This document shows, piece after piece, positions 19,501-21,338 of a stretch of 21,338 nucleotides of DNA. The notes under the pieces were generated by a model. The model saw nothing but the letters and a program-made list of their open reading frames with translations. It did no database searches and had not been told where the DNA came from. Position 1 is the first letter of the stretch, and each line of letters begins with the position of its first letter. The position numbers and the translations under genes were made by a program. Source of the DNA: Apostichopus leukothele (taxonomy: Eukaryota; Echinodermata; Holothuroidea; Aspidochirotida; Stichopodidae); assembly GCA_010014835.2 (NCBI GenBank), contig JAAAKB020137439.1, forward strand, positions 1 to 21,338, in the 5' to 3' direction.

Positions 19501-21195
19501 AAGATAACATGTGAGTACATAAGGATGTTCAAAACCTTTTCTGAGGACAAGTTCATAACACAGAGAAATTTTTAAAAACTACTAAAACTCGTTTTTGGGT
19601 GGCAGGCAATGATGTTCATAACATAAATCTTCATTTTTTGGGGACAAGTTCATAACACAGAGAAATTTTTAAAAACTACTAAAACTCGTTTTTGAGTGGC
19701 AGGCAATAATGTTATTAACATATATCTTCCGTTTTGGAAATGATTCAACATTTGCATGGCACAAAATGGTATCTCACTAACCTATGTCTCCCTCTAGTAT
19801 TTCACCATCCTGGTTTGCCTCCTTTTCCTCCTTCTCGTCCACCTCCGCCTCTTCTTCCTTCTCTGGGCTTGCTTCCTCCTCCTCCTCCCCGTCCGTGACG
19901 CTCTTCCTCTCCTTCTCCATGTACGTCAGACCTTTGCTCACGTCGATCTCGTCCGAGTGGCCGATCTCCTCCTCCGTACCGATGTTGACGTTGGAATATT
20001 CGTCGACCTCGTCCGCCGTGATGATCTCTCCTTGCTCCGACGACGACTCTCCCAGATCGCTCTCCAAGAGTGAATCTTGGTAGGACGAGAGAGTCGACGT
20101 GTCGGGCGTCTCCAAACCGACGTCCGACAGGTTAGCGGTGGAGGAGAGCTCCGACTTTGAAGCCAGTGACGTGTTCAAGGAAACTTGATCGTCGTCAAGA
20201 CCAGAATCCATTGAGAAGACTTGAGAAGTGTCTGTAGAAAAGCCCAAAACACAAAAAAATAATTGGAGAATTTTGATGTGAAAAGCTTACCCTTCTCACA
20301 CTTTACTCAGAGTTTGAACGGGTTAAAGGCAAGTGAAAGATTACATCATAAATTGTCACAATTGTTACATAAGCAAAAATTCAGAGAAGTGGTGGTTTGT
20401 ATCCAATGTCGTTGTTTTTATATATGAGTGGAATCTAAACCAATTCCAACTTGCAATAAAATTTGATGTGTTGAGGAATACTTTTACATTCTTTTACAAA
20501 TTACAAGTAAACTAAAGAGCTGTTTGCTTGAAGCAAAATACACCTGAGCAGACACATAATACATAATAAAGACAACCTTTTTACCTCCTGGATGTCCTAC
20601 AGTGCCTTTCAATTCAAGCTATCAACATTCAGCTAAGATCTAGACCACTGTCATAACAGAATGACAGATGTACTTCAGCCTTTAGTTATAAAAATCGCCA
20701 TTAACTATTTTAGAGTTAGAGGGCCTGACTTTTTCGACAGTAGCAGGATCTTCCTCGAAGGCAGACTGGAACAGAGACAACAGGTTAAATAGGCAAACTT
20801 CTGTAGCCCACTCATTTTTATCTTCTTGTCCTCACTACCCAATGTCCTCTTTAATTCTACCCCAGTTTATAGTAGTCCGCCCTACCAGTCTATTGAATCT
20901 GAACAATTTATTCACATTTATCATTTCATCCTAAAATTCACCATGCTCTGATAAAAGAAACTGCTTCGCAGACAGTAACCTTCTCAATTTATTTACCTCC
21001 ATCTTTGGACACATCTTGACTGTCGCTGGGAGATCCTTCCTGGTTGATACTTTTCTCTGGGATGGACCCCGGCGTGAGGAGGGTGGTCTTCAGGCTCGGG
21101 GGAGGCGTTCTCAACAGCTGCTGAAGTGTCTCCAGGGAAGCAGTCACCACATTATGGTCACTACTTTGTGTGCAGTGTAACGTGAATTCATAGAT
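1..21195 (-). CDS. HTT: Huntingtin (HTT) orthologue, partial gene: 26 internal exons
   Basis: Huntingtin is a very large HEAT-repeat scaffold that acts in vesicle transport, autophagy and spindle orientation and binds HAP40. The exons, read in order on the minus strand, match the human protein almost collinearly. Recognisable blocks include [92 protein letters not shown] and RFLLQ. This covers about human residues 390 to 1,660, within the N-HEAT domain. The 5' exons (with the N17 and polyQ region) and the bridge and C-HEAT exons lie outside the window. Borders are GT..AG and phases chain correctly except between E10 and E11. The family call is very secure; individual borders were placed by eye from homology, splice motif and phase. 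Confidence 0.97.
204..386. repeat. G-rich GGGAGGGAAGGGATTA minisatellite
   Basis: Roughly a dozen imperfect copies of AGGGAGGGAAGGGATT, with runs of three guanines every few bases and TTAGGG at each junction. A pure G-run lies just before it (174-183). The plus strand has strong G-quadruplex potential; the HTT transcript would carry the C-rich complement. It lies in the intron between E25 and E26 (71-638). Confidence 0.95.
639..850 (-). CDS. HTT: HTT exon E25
   Basis: It encodes [20 protein letters not shown], then [18 protein letters not shown], an acidic loop ([10 protein letters not shown]) and [10 protein letters not shown]. Human has [36 protein letters not shown], then an acidic loop, then LPEETFSR. 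The acceptor is TTTTTGAAG, a weak one, and the donor GCTAG|GTTGGT. Phase is 0 in and 2 out. The open frame continues past the donor into a hydrophobic stretch that is intronic and should not be read as a membrane segment. Confidence 0.94.
1497..1529. repeat. ACAG tetranucleotide microsatellite
   Basis: About eight copies of ACAG on the plus strand, CTGT on the HTT sense strand. It starts about 24 bases downstream of the E24 donor. The rest of the intron between E24 and E25 (851-1496) is AT-rich without a feature. Confidence 0.93.
1552..1674 (-). CDS. HTT: HTT exon E24 (LRPVDILL block)
   Basis: It encodes [18 protein letters not shown], then [20 protein letters not shown]. Human has [38 protein letters not shown]. 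The acceptor is CCCTTTAATACAG and the donor CCATTG|GTAAGT, phase 0 in and out. A CTGT tetranucleotide run starts about 24 bases downstream of the donor in the sense strand. Confidence 0.96.
1675..2381 (-). other. Intron E23-E24 (707 bp)
   Basis: AT-rich, with a short GT run near 2066-2086. Nothing else recognised. Confidence 0.85.
2382..2498 (-). CDS. HTT: HTT exon E23 (KWKRLSRQ block)
   Basis: It encodes [18 protein letters not shown] and then [20 protein letters not shown], ending E. Human has [39 protein letters not shown]. The acceptor is TGTTTGTTTTAG and the donor CAAGAG|GTAGTT, phase 0 in and out. Confidence 0.96.
2499..2914 (-). other. Intron E22-E23 (416 bp)
   Basis: AT-rich unique sequence. 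Plus-strand open frames here are shadows that overlap the E22 exon. Confidence 0.85.
2915..3051 (-). CDS. HTT: HTT exon E22
   Basis: It encodes [20 protein letters not shown] and then [20 protein letters not shown], ending HE. Human has [45 protein letters not shown]. The acceptor is CTCTATTGACAG and the donor CACGAG|GTTTGT, phase 1 in and 0 out. A long open frame on the plus strand overlaps this exon and is only its shadow. Confidence 0.97.
3583..3752. repeat. 85-bp direct tandem repeat, two diverged copies
   Basis: Copy one is 3583-3667 and copy two 3669-3752. Both run from TTTGTTAAA through an A/G-rich part, then GAAAGTTCTTTGAGAT, to ATGTATTATTTT. Copy two ends about ten bases from the E21 exon border. 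The rest of the intron (3052-3582) has no feature I can name. Confidence 0.85.
3762..3910 (-). CDS. HTT: HTT exon E21
   Basis: It encodes [20 protein letters not shown], then [20 protein letters not shown] and ASGQRASTH. Human has [47 protein letters not shown]. The acceptor is TTCTTCTGACAG and the donor CACA|GTAAGT, phase 2 in and 1 out. The intron immediately after the donor contains the second copy of an 85-bp direct repeat. Confidence 0.97.
3911..4638 (-). other. Intron E20-E21 (728 bp)
   Basis: AT-rich, with a TTTA run near 4030-4055. A stretch at 4245-4300 (CGCCAGTAGGCGAAACAGGG) has a small inverted repeat and could be a dispersed repeat; no assignment is possible. Confidence 0.7.
4639..4694 (-). 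CDS. HTT: HTT exon E20 (short, 56 bp)
   Basis: It encodes [18 protein letters not shown] plus a split arginine. Human has VFIGFVLKQFEYIEVGQFR. The acceptor is TTTTCTTTCTCAG and the donor ATAAG|GTAAGC, phase 0 in and 2 out. Below the length of typical open-frame calls; recovered by direct reading. Confidence 0.95.
4930..5160 (-). mobile_element. Decayed LINE reverse-transcriptase fragment
   Basis: On the minus strand, 5070-5159 reads [14 protein letters not shown], then [16 protein letters not shown]. This is the reverse-transcriptase motif of many non-LTR elements (FLDFSKAFDTVNH), with one extra codon before AFDT. After a TAG stop it continues ILLDIL, then HDWLGS and, further on, ASGVP. These resemble the order ILL.KL, WF.SYL, and GVPQGS. 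Several stops interrupt it. It lies in the intron between E19 and E20, in the same orientation as HTT. The clade (CR1 or Jockey-like) cannot be settled. The flank 4790-4930 may be part of the same or another repeat. Confidence 0.7.
5415..5576 (-). CDS. HTT: HTT exon E19 ([14 protein letters not shown] block)
   Basis: It encodes [20 protein letters not shown] and then [20 protein letters not shown], ending SDQ. Human has [18 protein letters not shown] and [19 protein letters not shown]. The acceptor is CCTCTCTCTCAG and the donor GATCAG|GTGAGT, phase 0 in and out. Identity to human is very high across the whole exon. Confidence 0.97.
5577..6283 (-). other. Intron E18-E19 (707 bp)
   Basis: It contains a G-run (5723-5735), a T-run (5972-5983) and a short AATC repeat (6119-6145). 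No coding signal. Confidence 0.8.
6284..6338 (-). CDS. HTT: HTT exon E18 (candidate short exon)
   Basis: Phase requires an exon between E17 (ends phase 2) and E19 (starts phase 0). The only well-formed one I found has acceptor TCTCTTTTAACTCAAG and donor GAGAAG|GTGAGA. It encodes [19 protein letters not shown]. Human here has [29 protein letters not shown], so the similarity (GW, K-rich end) is weak and the exon is shorter. Splice signals and phase fit perfectly, but homology alone would not prove it. Confidence 0.65.
6903..6988. repeat. TAGTATAGCA short tandem repeat
   Basis: About nine imperfect copies of CATAGTATAG or CATAACATAG units. A short array of ACATATATCCTA follows (7010-7040). It lies in the intron between E17 and E18. 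The rest of that intron (6339-6900) is AT-rich with nothing recognisable. Confidence 0.9.
7068..7153. repeat. CA/TG-rich microsatellite at the E17 donor
   Basis: CA-rich tracts, interrupted by GAGACATGCATA, run up to the exon. In the sense strand the E17 donor reads GTATGTGTGTGTGTATG, so the repeat includes the 5' splice site itself. Confidence 0.85.
7154..7377 (-). CDS. HTT: HTT exon E17 (most conserved block, RPGLY..CFMAPYT)
   Basis: It begins [17 protein letters not shown] (human LLKTLFGTNLASQFDG). After a serine/proline linker it reads [19 protein letters not shown] (human SVRPGLYHYCFMAPYTHFT) and ends EAEKHSTG. The acceptor is ATTTCCTTTCAG. The donor is ACAGG|GTATGT, followed at once by a run of TG dinucleotides in the sense strand. 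Phase is 0 in and 2 out. Two other frames across this region are open only by chance. Confidence 0.97.
7378..8086 (-). other. Intron E16-E17 (709 bp)
   Basis: A T-run (7397-7410) lies just upstream of the E17 acceptor in transcription order. No other feature is seen. Confidence 0.8.
8087..8164 (-). CDS. HTT: HTT exon E16
   Basis: It encodes [18 protein letters not shown] and then HTILSVEQ. Human has [26 protein letters not shown]. The acceptor is TTTTTCCGTAG and the donor GAACAG|GTAATG, phase 0 in and out. The EIL.YLKSC block is nearly invariant. Confidence 0.95.
8165..9017 (-). other. Intron E15-E16 (853 bp)
   Basis: It contains a plus-strand open frame of 127 codons (8556-8939). Its composition is AT-driven and rich in Lys, Leu, Tyr and Phe, and I do not recognise it. 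There is a small internal repeat of GTAAAAC/CGGGTAAA near 8500-8540. Probably no gene. Confidence 0.7.
9018..9125 (-). CDS. HTT: HTT exon E15
   Basis: It encodes [19 protein letters not shown] and then [17 protein letters not shown]. Human has [37 protein letters not shown]. The match runs the full exon length. The acceptor is TCTGATCTTGCAG and the donor GGGAAG|GTATGT, phase 0 in and out. Confidence 0.95.
9126..9713 (-). other. Intron E14-E15 (588 bp)
   Basis: It holds a C-run followed by an A-run (9404-9420). Otherwise AT-rich and featureless. Confidence 0.85.
9714..9835 (-). CDS. HTT: HTT exon E14
   Basis: It encodes [20 protein letters not shown], then [20 protein letters not shown]. Human has [28 protein letters not shown]. 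The acceptor is GTTTTACCTTTAG and the donor TACAAG|GTAATA, phase 1 in and 0 out. The YLKLHDVLK helix is kept as YMKLYDTLK. Confidence 0.94.
9968..10310. repeat. 15-bp minisatellite with 30-bp higher-order period, about 22 copies
   Basis: The basic unit is TACTATCCTGGCAYY. Copies ending CC and TT alternate through most of the array, giving a 30-bp super-unit. The edges are more degenerate (GGATGGAT, GTGATTGAT). Because 15 is a multiple of three and the unit lacks stops in several frames, long repetitive open frames appear on both strands ([20 protein letters not shown]). These are not genes. It lies in the intron between E13 and E14. Confidence 0.95.
10576..10708 (-). CDS. HTT: HTT exon E13 (SLSPIKK loop)
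   Basis: It encodes [20 protein letters not shown], followed by a charged stretch ending SPSKLEQ. Human has [22 protein letters not shown]. The exon is too short for the usual open-frame cut-off; I found it by reading the reverse strand. The acceptor is CTTCTTTTAG and the donor GAACAAG|GTAAGC, phase 0 in and 1 out. It encodes a solvent-exposed linker rather than HEAT helices. The serine of SLSP is the counterpart of a human proline-directed phosphosite. Confidence 0.93.
11321..11805. repeat. 25-bp AT-rich minisatellite, about 19 copies
   Basis: The unit is close to CAATAACATAAAATACCAT plus ACTATA. Copies vary by substitutions such as CGATAACAT, CAATGACAT and AATGCCA, and by a few indels. The array has no unique spacers. 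It lies in the intron between E12 and E13 (10709-11936), close behind E12. The remaining part of that intron (10709-11320) is AT-rich and unremarkable. Confidence 0.93.
11937..12145 (-). CDS. HTT: HTT exon E12
   Basis: It encodes [20 protein letters not shown], then [20 protein letters not shown] and [19 protein letters not shown]. Human has [35 protein letters not shown]. The acceptor is ATTCTCTGTAG and the donor CCTGTGGTG|GTGAGA. Phase is 1 in and 0 out. A nearby GTG repeat makes the donor ambiguous by three bases, that is, by one valine. Confidence 0.94.
12146..12728 (-). other. Intron E11-E12 (583 bp)
   Basis: AT-rich unique sequence without a recognisable feature. Confidence 0.85.
12729..12889 (-). 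CDS. HTT: HTT exon E11 (LAAHQD block)
   Basis: It encodes [15 protein letters not shown], then [20 protein letters not shown] and [12 protein letters not shown]. These are equivalent to human [46 protein letters not shown]. The donor ATCG|GTGAAT leaves phase 1, which fits E12. The preferred acceptor is the AG of AAATTTAG, after a T-rich tract, which requires phase 2. Alternative AGs would start the exon at 12880 (phase 2) or 12875 (phase 1). None accepts the phase-0 end of E10. Confidence 0.88.
12969..13859. repeat. Unequal tandem duplication spanning the E10 donor
   Basis: Two copies lie head to tail: 12969-13627 and 13628-13859. Their outer parts match, 12969-13110 with 13628-13766 and 13538-13630 with 13767-13859. 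The second pair differs at only about four positions in 92. The junction shares ATC with both ends. The left copy carries about 430 extra bases. The duplicated segment includes the last 16 bases of E10 and its GT donor. It fills most of the intron between E10 and E11. Confidence 0.88.
13111..13536. mobile_element. Possible MITE-like insertion in one duplication copy
   Basis: This block of about 425 bp is present in the left duplication copy and absent from the right one. Its ends carry an imperfect inverted repeat: GCATACTCCTATTA at 13115-13128 against the complement of 13515-13528, matching at 12 of 14 bases. No coding capacity is visible. Comparison with the empty copy suggests a target of about two bases (TG), but flank divergence makes this uncertain. 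Loss from the right copy is the alternative. Confidence 0.45.
13844..13948 (-). CDS. HTT: HTT exon E10 (donor lies in a tandem duplication)
   Basis: Read in phase 0 it gives [15 protein letters not shown], then QGFRIWDVE. This aligns with human [26 protein letters not shown]. The acceptor is TGTACCCTAG and the best donor is GTCGAG|GTATTG. The exon would then end in phase 0, but E11 cannot start in phase 0 at any nearby AG. The last 16 coding bases and the donor are repeated inside the intron at 13615-13630. Another frame through this exon is also open but does not resemble huntingtin. The exon is likely real; its 3' border is uncertain. Confidence 0.72.
13949..14525 (-). other. Intron E9-E10 (577 bp)
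   Basis: AT-rich, with no repeat or coding signal that I can support. Confidence 0.8.
14526..14790 (-). CDS. HTT: HTT exon E9
   Basis: It begins [15 protein letters not shown], matching human RLVPKLFYKCDQG. It then runs through [19 protein letters not shown] (human ITDVTMENNLS), and [20 protein letters not shown] (human [20 protein letters not shown]). The acceptor is CATCGTCCAG and the donor CTGACG|GTGAGT, which is a strong site. Phase is 2 in and 0 out. Base composition in the second half is more GC-rich than in the flanking introns. Confidence 0.94.
14880..14912. repeat. TA microsatellite
   Basis: An almost pure AT/TA dinucleotide run in the intron between E8 and E9. Confidence 0.9.
14924..15083. 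other. GC-richer intronic block, open on both strands
   Basis: Within an AT-rich intron this block has higher GC. The plus frame ending at the TAA near 15083 reads [20 protein letters not shown] and on to [10 protein letters not shown]. The minus strand is also open, with [21 protein letters not shown] recognise neither. A fragment of a dispersed repeat is the likeliest explanation. Confidence 0.35.
15277..15377 (-). CDS. HTT: HTT exon E8
   Basis: It encodes [20 protein letters not shown] and then [14 protein letters not shown]. Human has [35 protein letters not shown]. This is a HEAT repeat with the typical D..VR turn. The acceptor is ATCATTTTAG and the donor ATCAA|GTTAGT, phase 0 in and 2 out. 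Its translation joins directly to IIPKLYF of E9. Confidence 0.94.
15378..16115 (-). other. Intron E7-E8 (738 bp)
   Basis: It contains a 112-codon open frame on the minus strand (15567-15905) that I do not recognise. It begins in intron sequence and shows no coding character beyond length. A GC-richer patch at 15955-16065 may be part of a dispersed repeat; I cannot assign it. Confidence 0.6.
16116..16170 (-). CDS. HTT: HTT exon E7 (short, 55 bp)
   Basis: This short exon encodes [19 protein letters not shown]. It is equivalent to human [25 protein letters not shown], shortened by several residues. The acceptor is TGTCTTTCTTGCAG and the donor AAAG|GTAAGG. Phase is 2 in and 0 out, which fits both neighbours exactly. 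Confidence 0.92.
16171..16872 (-). other. Intron E6-E7 (702 bp)
   Basis: Holds a short CA run (about 16673-16700) and a GT-rich stretch near 16410-16450. Nothing gene-like. Confidence 0.8.
16873..17012 (-). CDS. HTT: HTT exon E6 (SSYWL block)
   Basis: It encodes [18 protein letters not shown], then [20 protein letters not shown]. Human has [44 protein letters not shown]. The acceptor is CTTGTCTTGCAG and the donor TTTAG|GTATGT. Phase is 0 in and 2 out; the split arginine is completed by E7. Confidence 0.95.
17013..17616 (-). other. Intron E5-E6 (604 bp)
   Basis: AT-rich and apparently unique. Short open frames that extend from the flanking exons are shadows. Confidence 0.85.
17617..17711 (-). 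CDS. HTT: HTT exon E5
   Basis: It encodes [20 protein letters not shown] and then [12 protein letters not shown]. Human has [29 protein letters not shown], so LKDESS is conserved exactly. The acceptor is GTCCTCGCAG and the donor GTCAAG|GTGAGC. Phase is 1 in and 0 out. A longer open frame through both introns is not supported. Confidence 0.95.
17712..18080 (-). other. Intron E4-E5 (369 bp)
   Basis: AT-rich, with no recognisable feature apart from splice signals. Confidence 0.85.
18081..18245 (-). CDS. HTT: HTT exon E4 (N-HEAT)
   Basis: It encodes [19 protein letters not shown], then [17 protein letters not shown]. These are equivalent to human [37 protein letters not shown]. The acceptor is CCATCTCCAG and the donor TCAG|GTTTGC, phase 1 in and out. 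The amphipathic helix pattern fits a HEAT repeat. The conserved tryptophan of human GDW is kept as DTW. Confidence 0.95.
18479..18935. repeat. Degenerate CACC-containing repeat array and C-run
   Basis: Many decayed copies of a short theme, ACACC-(A/T)T-(C/T)GG-(T/C)ACC-TTAC, recur here. Examples are near 18480, 18530, 18660, 18710, 18780, 18800 and 18905. A cytosine-rich run (18849-18870) interrupts it. It looks like an old minisatellite. It occupies most of the intron between E3 and E4. Confidence 0.5.
18977..19192 (-). CDS. HTT: HTT exon E3 (N-HEAT, SFLLTG block)
   Basis: It encodes [20 protein letters not shown], then LLTGEKG and [13 protein letters not shown]. These match human LVHCVRLLSASFLLTGGK and DRDVRVSVKALALSC, a HEAT helical pair. 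Phase is 1 in and 1 out. The acceptor is CATGAAG|GC. The donor is GAGG|GTGGGT; a second possible GT four bases later is ruled out because it breaks phase with E4. After the SC block the sequence continues [15 protein letters not shown], the counterpart of FFSKLYKVPLDTTE. Confidence 0.95.
19545..19738. repeat. 97-bp direct tandem repeat, two copies
   Basis: Copy one starts at 19545 and copy two at 19642, both with GGACAAGTTCATAACACAG. They stay nearly identical through AAAAACTACTAAAACTCGTTTTTG, the differences being a few bases. The repeat lies in the intron between E2 and E3 (19193-19781). The rest of that intron is unremarkable. Confidence 0.9.
19782..20231 (-). CDS. HTT: HTT exon E2 (acidic disordered region)
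   Basis: This 450-bp exon is the longest here, phase 1 in and out, with acceptor TTTTCTACAG and donor ATAG|GTTAGT. It encodes a Ser/Thr/Asp-rich stretch, then runs of glutamate, and ends EGDIG, which matches human KGDIGQSTDDD. By position it replaces the long unstructured caspase and calpain cleavage region of vertebrate HTT (human exon 12 area). Sequence identity is low except at the 3' end, as expected for a disordered segment. It contains DEVD (20002-20013) and DEID (19942-19953). The opposite strand has a serine-rich open frame that is only a shadow of this acidic coding sequence. Confidence 0.93.
20002..20013 (-). other. DEVD caspase-like motif in E2
   Basis: The codons GAC GAG GTC GAC encode Asp-Glu-Val-Asp, the textbook executioner-caspase recognition tetrapeptide. 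It lies in a region predicted to be exposed and unstructured. The next residue is glutamate, which caspases disfavour at P1', so cleavage is not assured. A second similar motif, DEID followed by Val, lies at 19942-19953. Human HTT is cut in the equivalent linker by caspases at DSVD, DLND and IVLD. Confidence 0.5.
20232..20996 (-). other. Intron E1-E2 (765 bp)
   Basis: AT-rich unique sequence. I see no coding potential, RNA gene or clear repeat in it. Confidence 0.85.
20997..21195 (-). CDS. HTT: HTT exon E1 (N-HEAT, HNVVT block)
   Basis: It encodes [17 protein letters not shown] followed by a leucine-rich helix ending LLRTPPP. This is equivalent to human [33 protein letters not shown]. The acceptor is CCTGTACAG and the donor is GAG|GTAAAT, with phase 0 in and phase 1 out. 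The acceptor follows an exceptionally long pyrimidine tract in the sense strand. The C-terminal third is serine-rich and differs from vertebrates. The human RSRSGS motif around S421, known as an Akt site, is not visible here. An apparent open frame continues upstream as poly-leucine or poly-serine, but that is the intronic repeat and not protein. Confidence 0.95.
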
Positions 21196-21203
21196 CTGTA
21201 CAG

Positions 21204-21306
21204 GATGAAGAAGAAGAAGAGAAAGGAGAGGGATGAGTATGAGGAGGAGGAGGAGGAGGAGGAGGAGGAGGAGGAGAAGAAGGAGAAGAAGAAGGAGAAG
21301 AAGAAC
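21204..21306. repeat. GAG/GAA triplet-rich purine tract
   Basis: About 100 bases of almost pure purine on the plus strand, mainly GAG then GAA triplets. On the gene's sense strand it is CTC/CTT pyrimidine and ends just before the E1 acceptor, so it forms an oversized polypyrimidine tract. A CAA/AAC run follows at 21316-21338. Confidence 0.95.
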
Positions 21307-21338
21307 GACAAGCACAACCAACAAAACAACAACAACAA

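Noticed and set aside
19784-20083. Serine-rich plus-strand open frame
   Set aside because: Antisense shadow of the acidic E2 exon: GAG/GAA codons read backwards give Ser and Phe.
21144-21338. Poly-leucine and poly-serine open frames upstream of E1
   Set aside because: They read the CTC/CTT repeat in the intron. The acceptor CTGTACAG and homology both start the exon at 21195.
1-21338. HTT promoter, polyQ exon, polyadenylation site, or tRNA/rRNA genes
   Set aside because: The window holds internal exons only; no CAG tract, initiator region or RNA gene structure was seen.

Overview
This window is a eukaryotic genomic segment that holds the middle of one large gene on the minus strand, an orthologue of huntingtin (HTT). 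I recovered 26 coding exons, about 3.9 kb of coding sequence or roughly 1,300 codons. They run from 21195 down to the left edge of the window. Translated in order, they follow human huntingtin from about residue 390 (the VQVYELTLH / HNVVT block) to about residue 1,660 (the FSRFLLQLVG block). This is most of the N-HEAT solenoid. The polyQ first exon lies upstream of the window (to the right), and the bridge and C-HEAT regions lie downstream (to the left). All exons have GT..AG borders, and the reading phase is continuous across every junction but one.

The protein is closer to vertebrate HTT than I would expect for insects or nematodes. The introns are AT-rich, mostly about 400 to 950 bp, and full of minisatellites and microsatellites. 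Together this suggests an invertebrate deuterostome, most plausibly an echinoderm. That assignment is an inference; the sequence does not name a species.

Layout by region, in transcription order from right to left. 21.2-18.1 kb: HEAT exon E1, a long acidic, probably disordered exon E2 with caspase-like DEVD and DEID motifs, then HEAT exons E3 and E4. 17.7-13.8 kb: E5 to E10. 13.86-12.97 kb: a tandem duplication that copied the end and splice donor of E10. One copy carries an extra block of about 430 bp with imperfect inverted ends. 12.9-9.7 kb: E11 to E14, including a conserved SLSPIKK loop, with two large intronic minisatellites (25-bp and 15-bp units). 9.1-5.4 kb: E15 to E19, including the most conserved block (RPGLY..CFMAPYT). 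4.7 kb to the left edge: E20 to E26, with a decayed LINE reverse-transcriptase fragment and a G-rich TTAGGG-bearing minisatellite in the introns.

I found no second protein-coding gene, RNA gene, CRISPR array, promoter or intact mobile element, and no new multi-gene system. The points most worth checking are the reading-phase conflict at E10/E11 beside the duplicated splice donor, the DEVD motif, and the repeats that abut splice sites.
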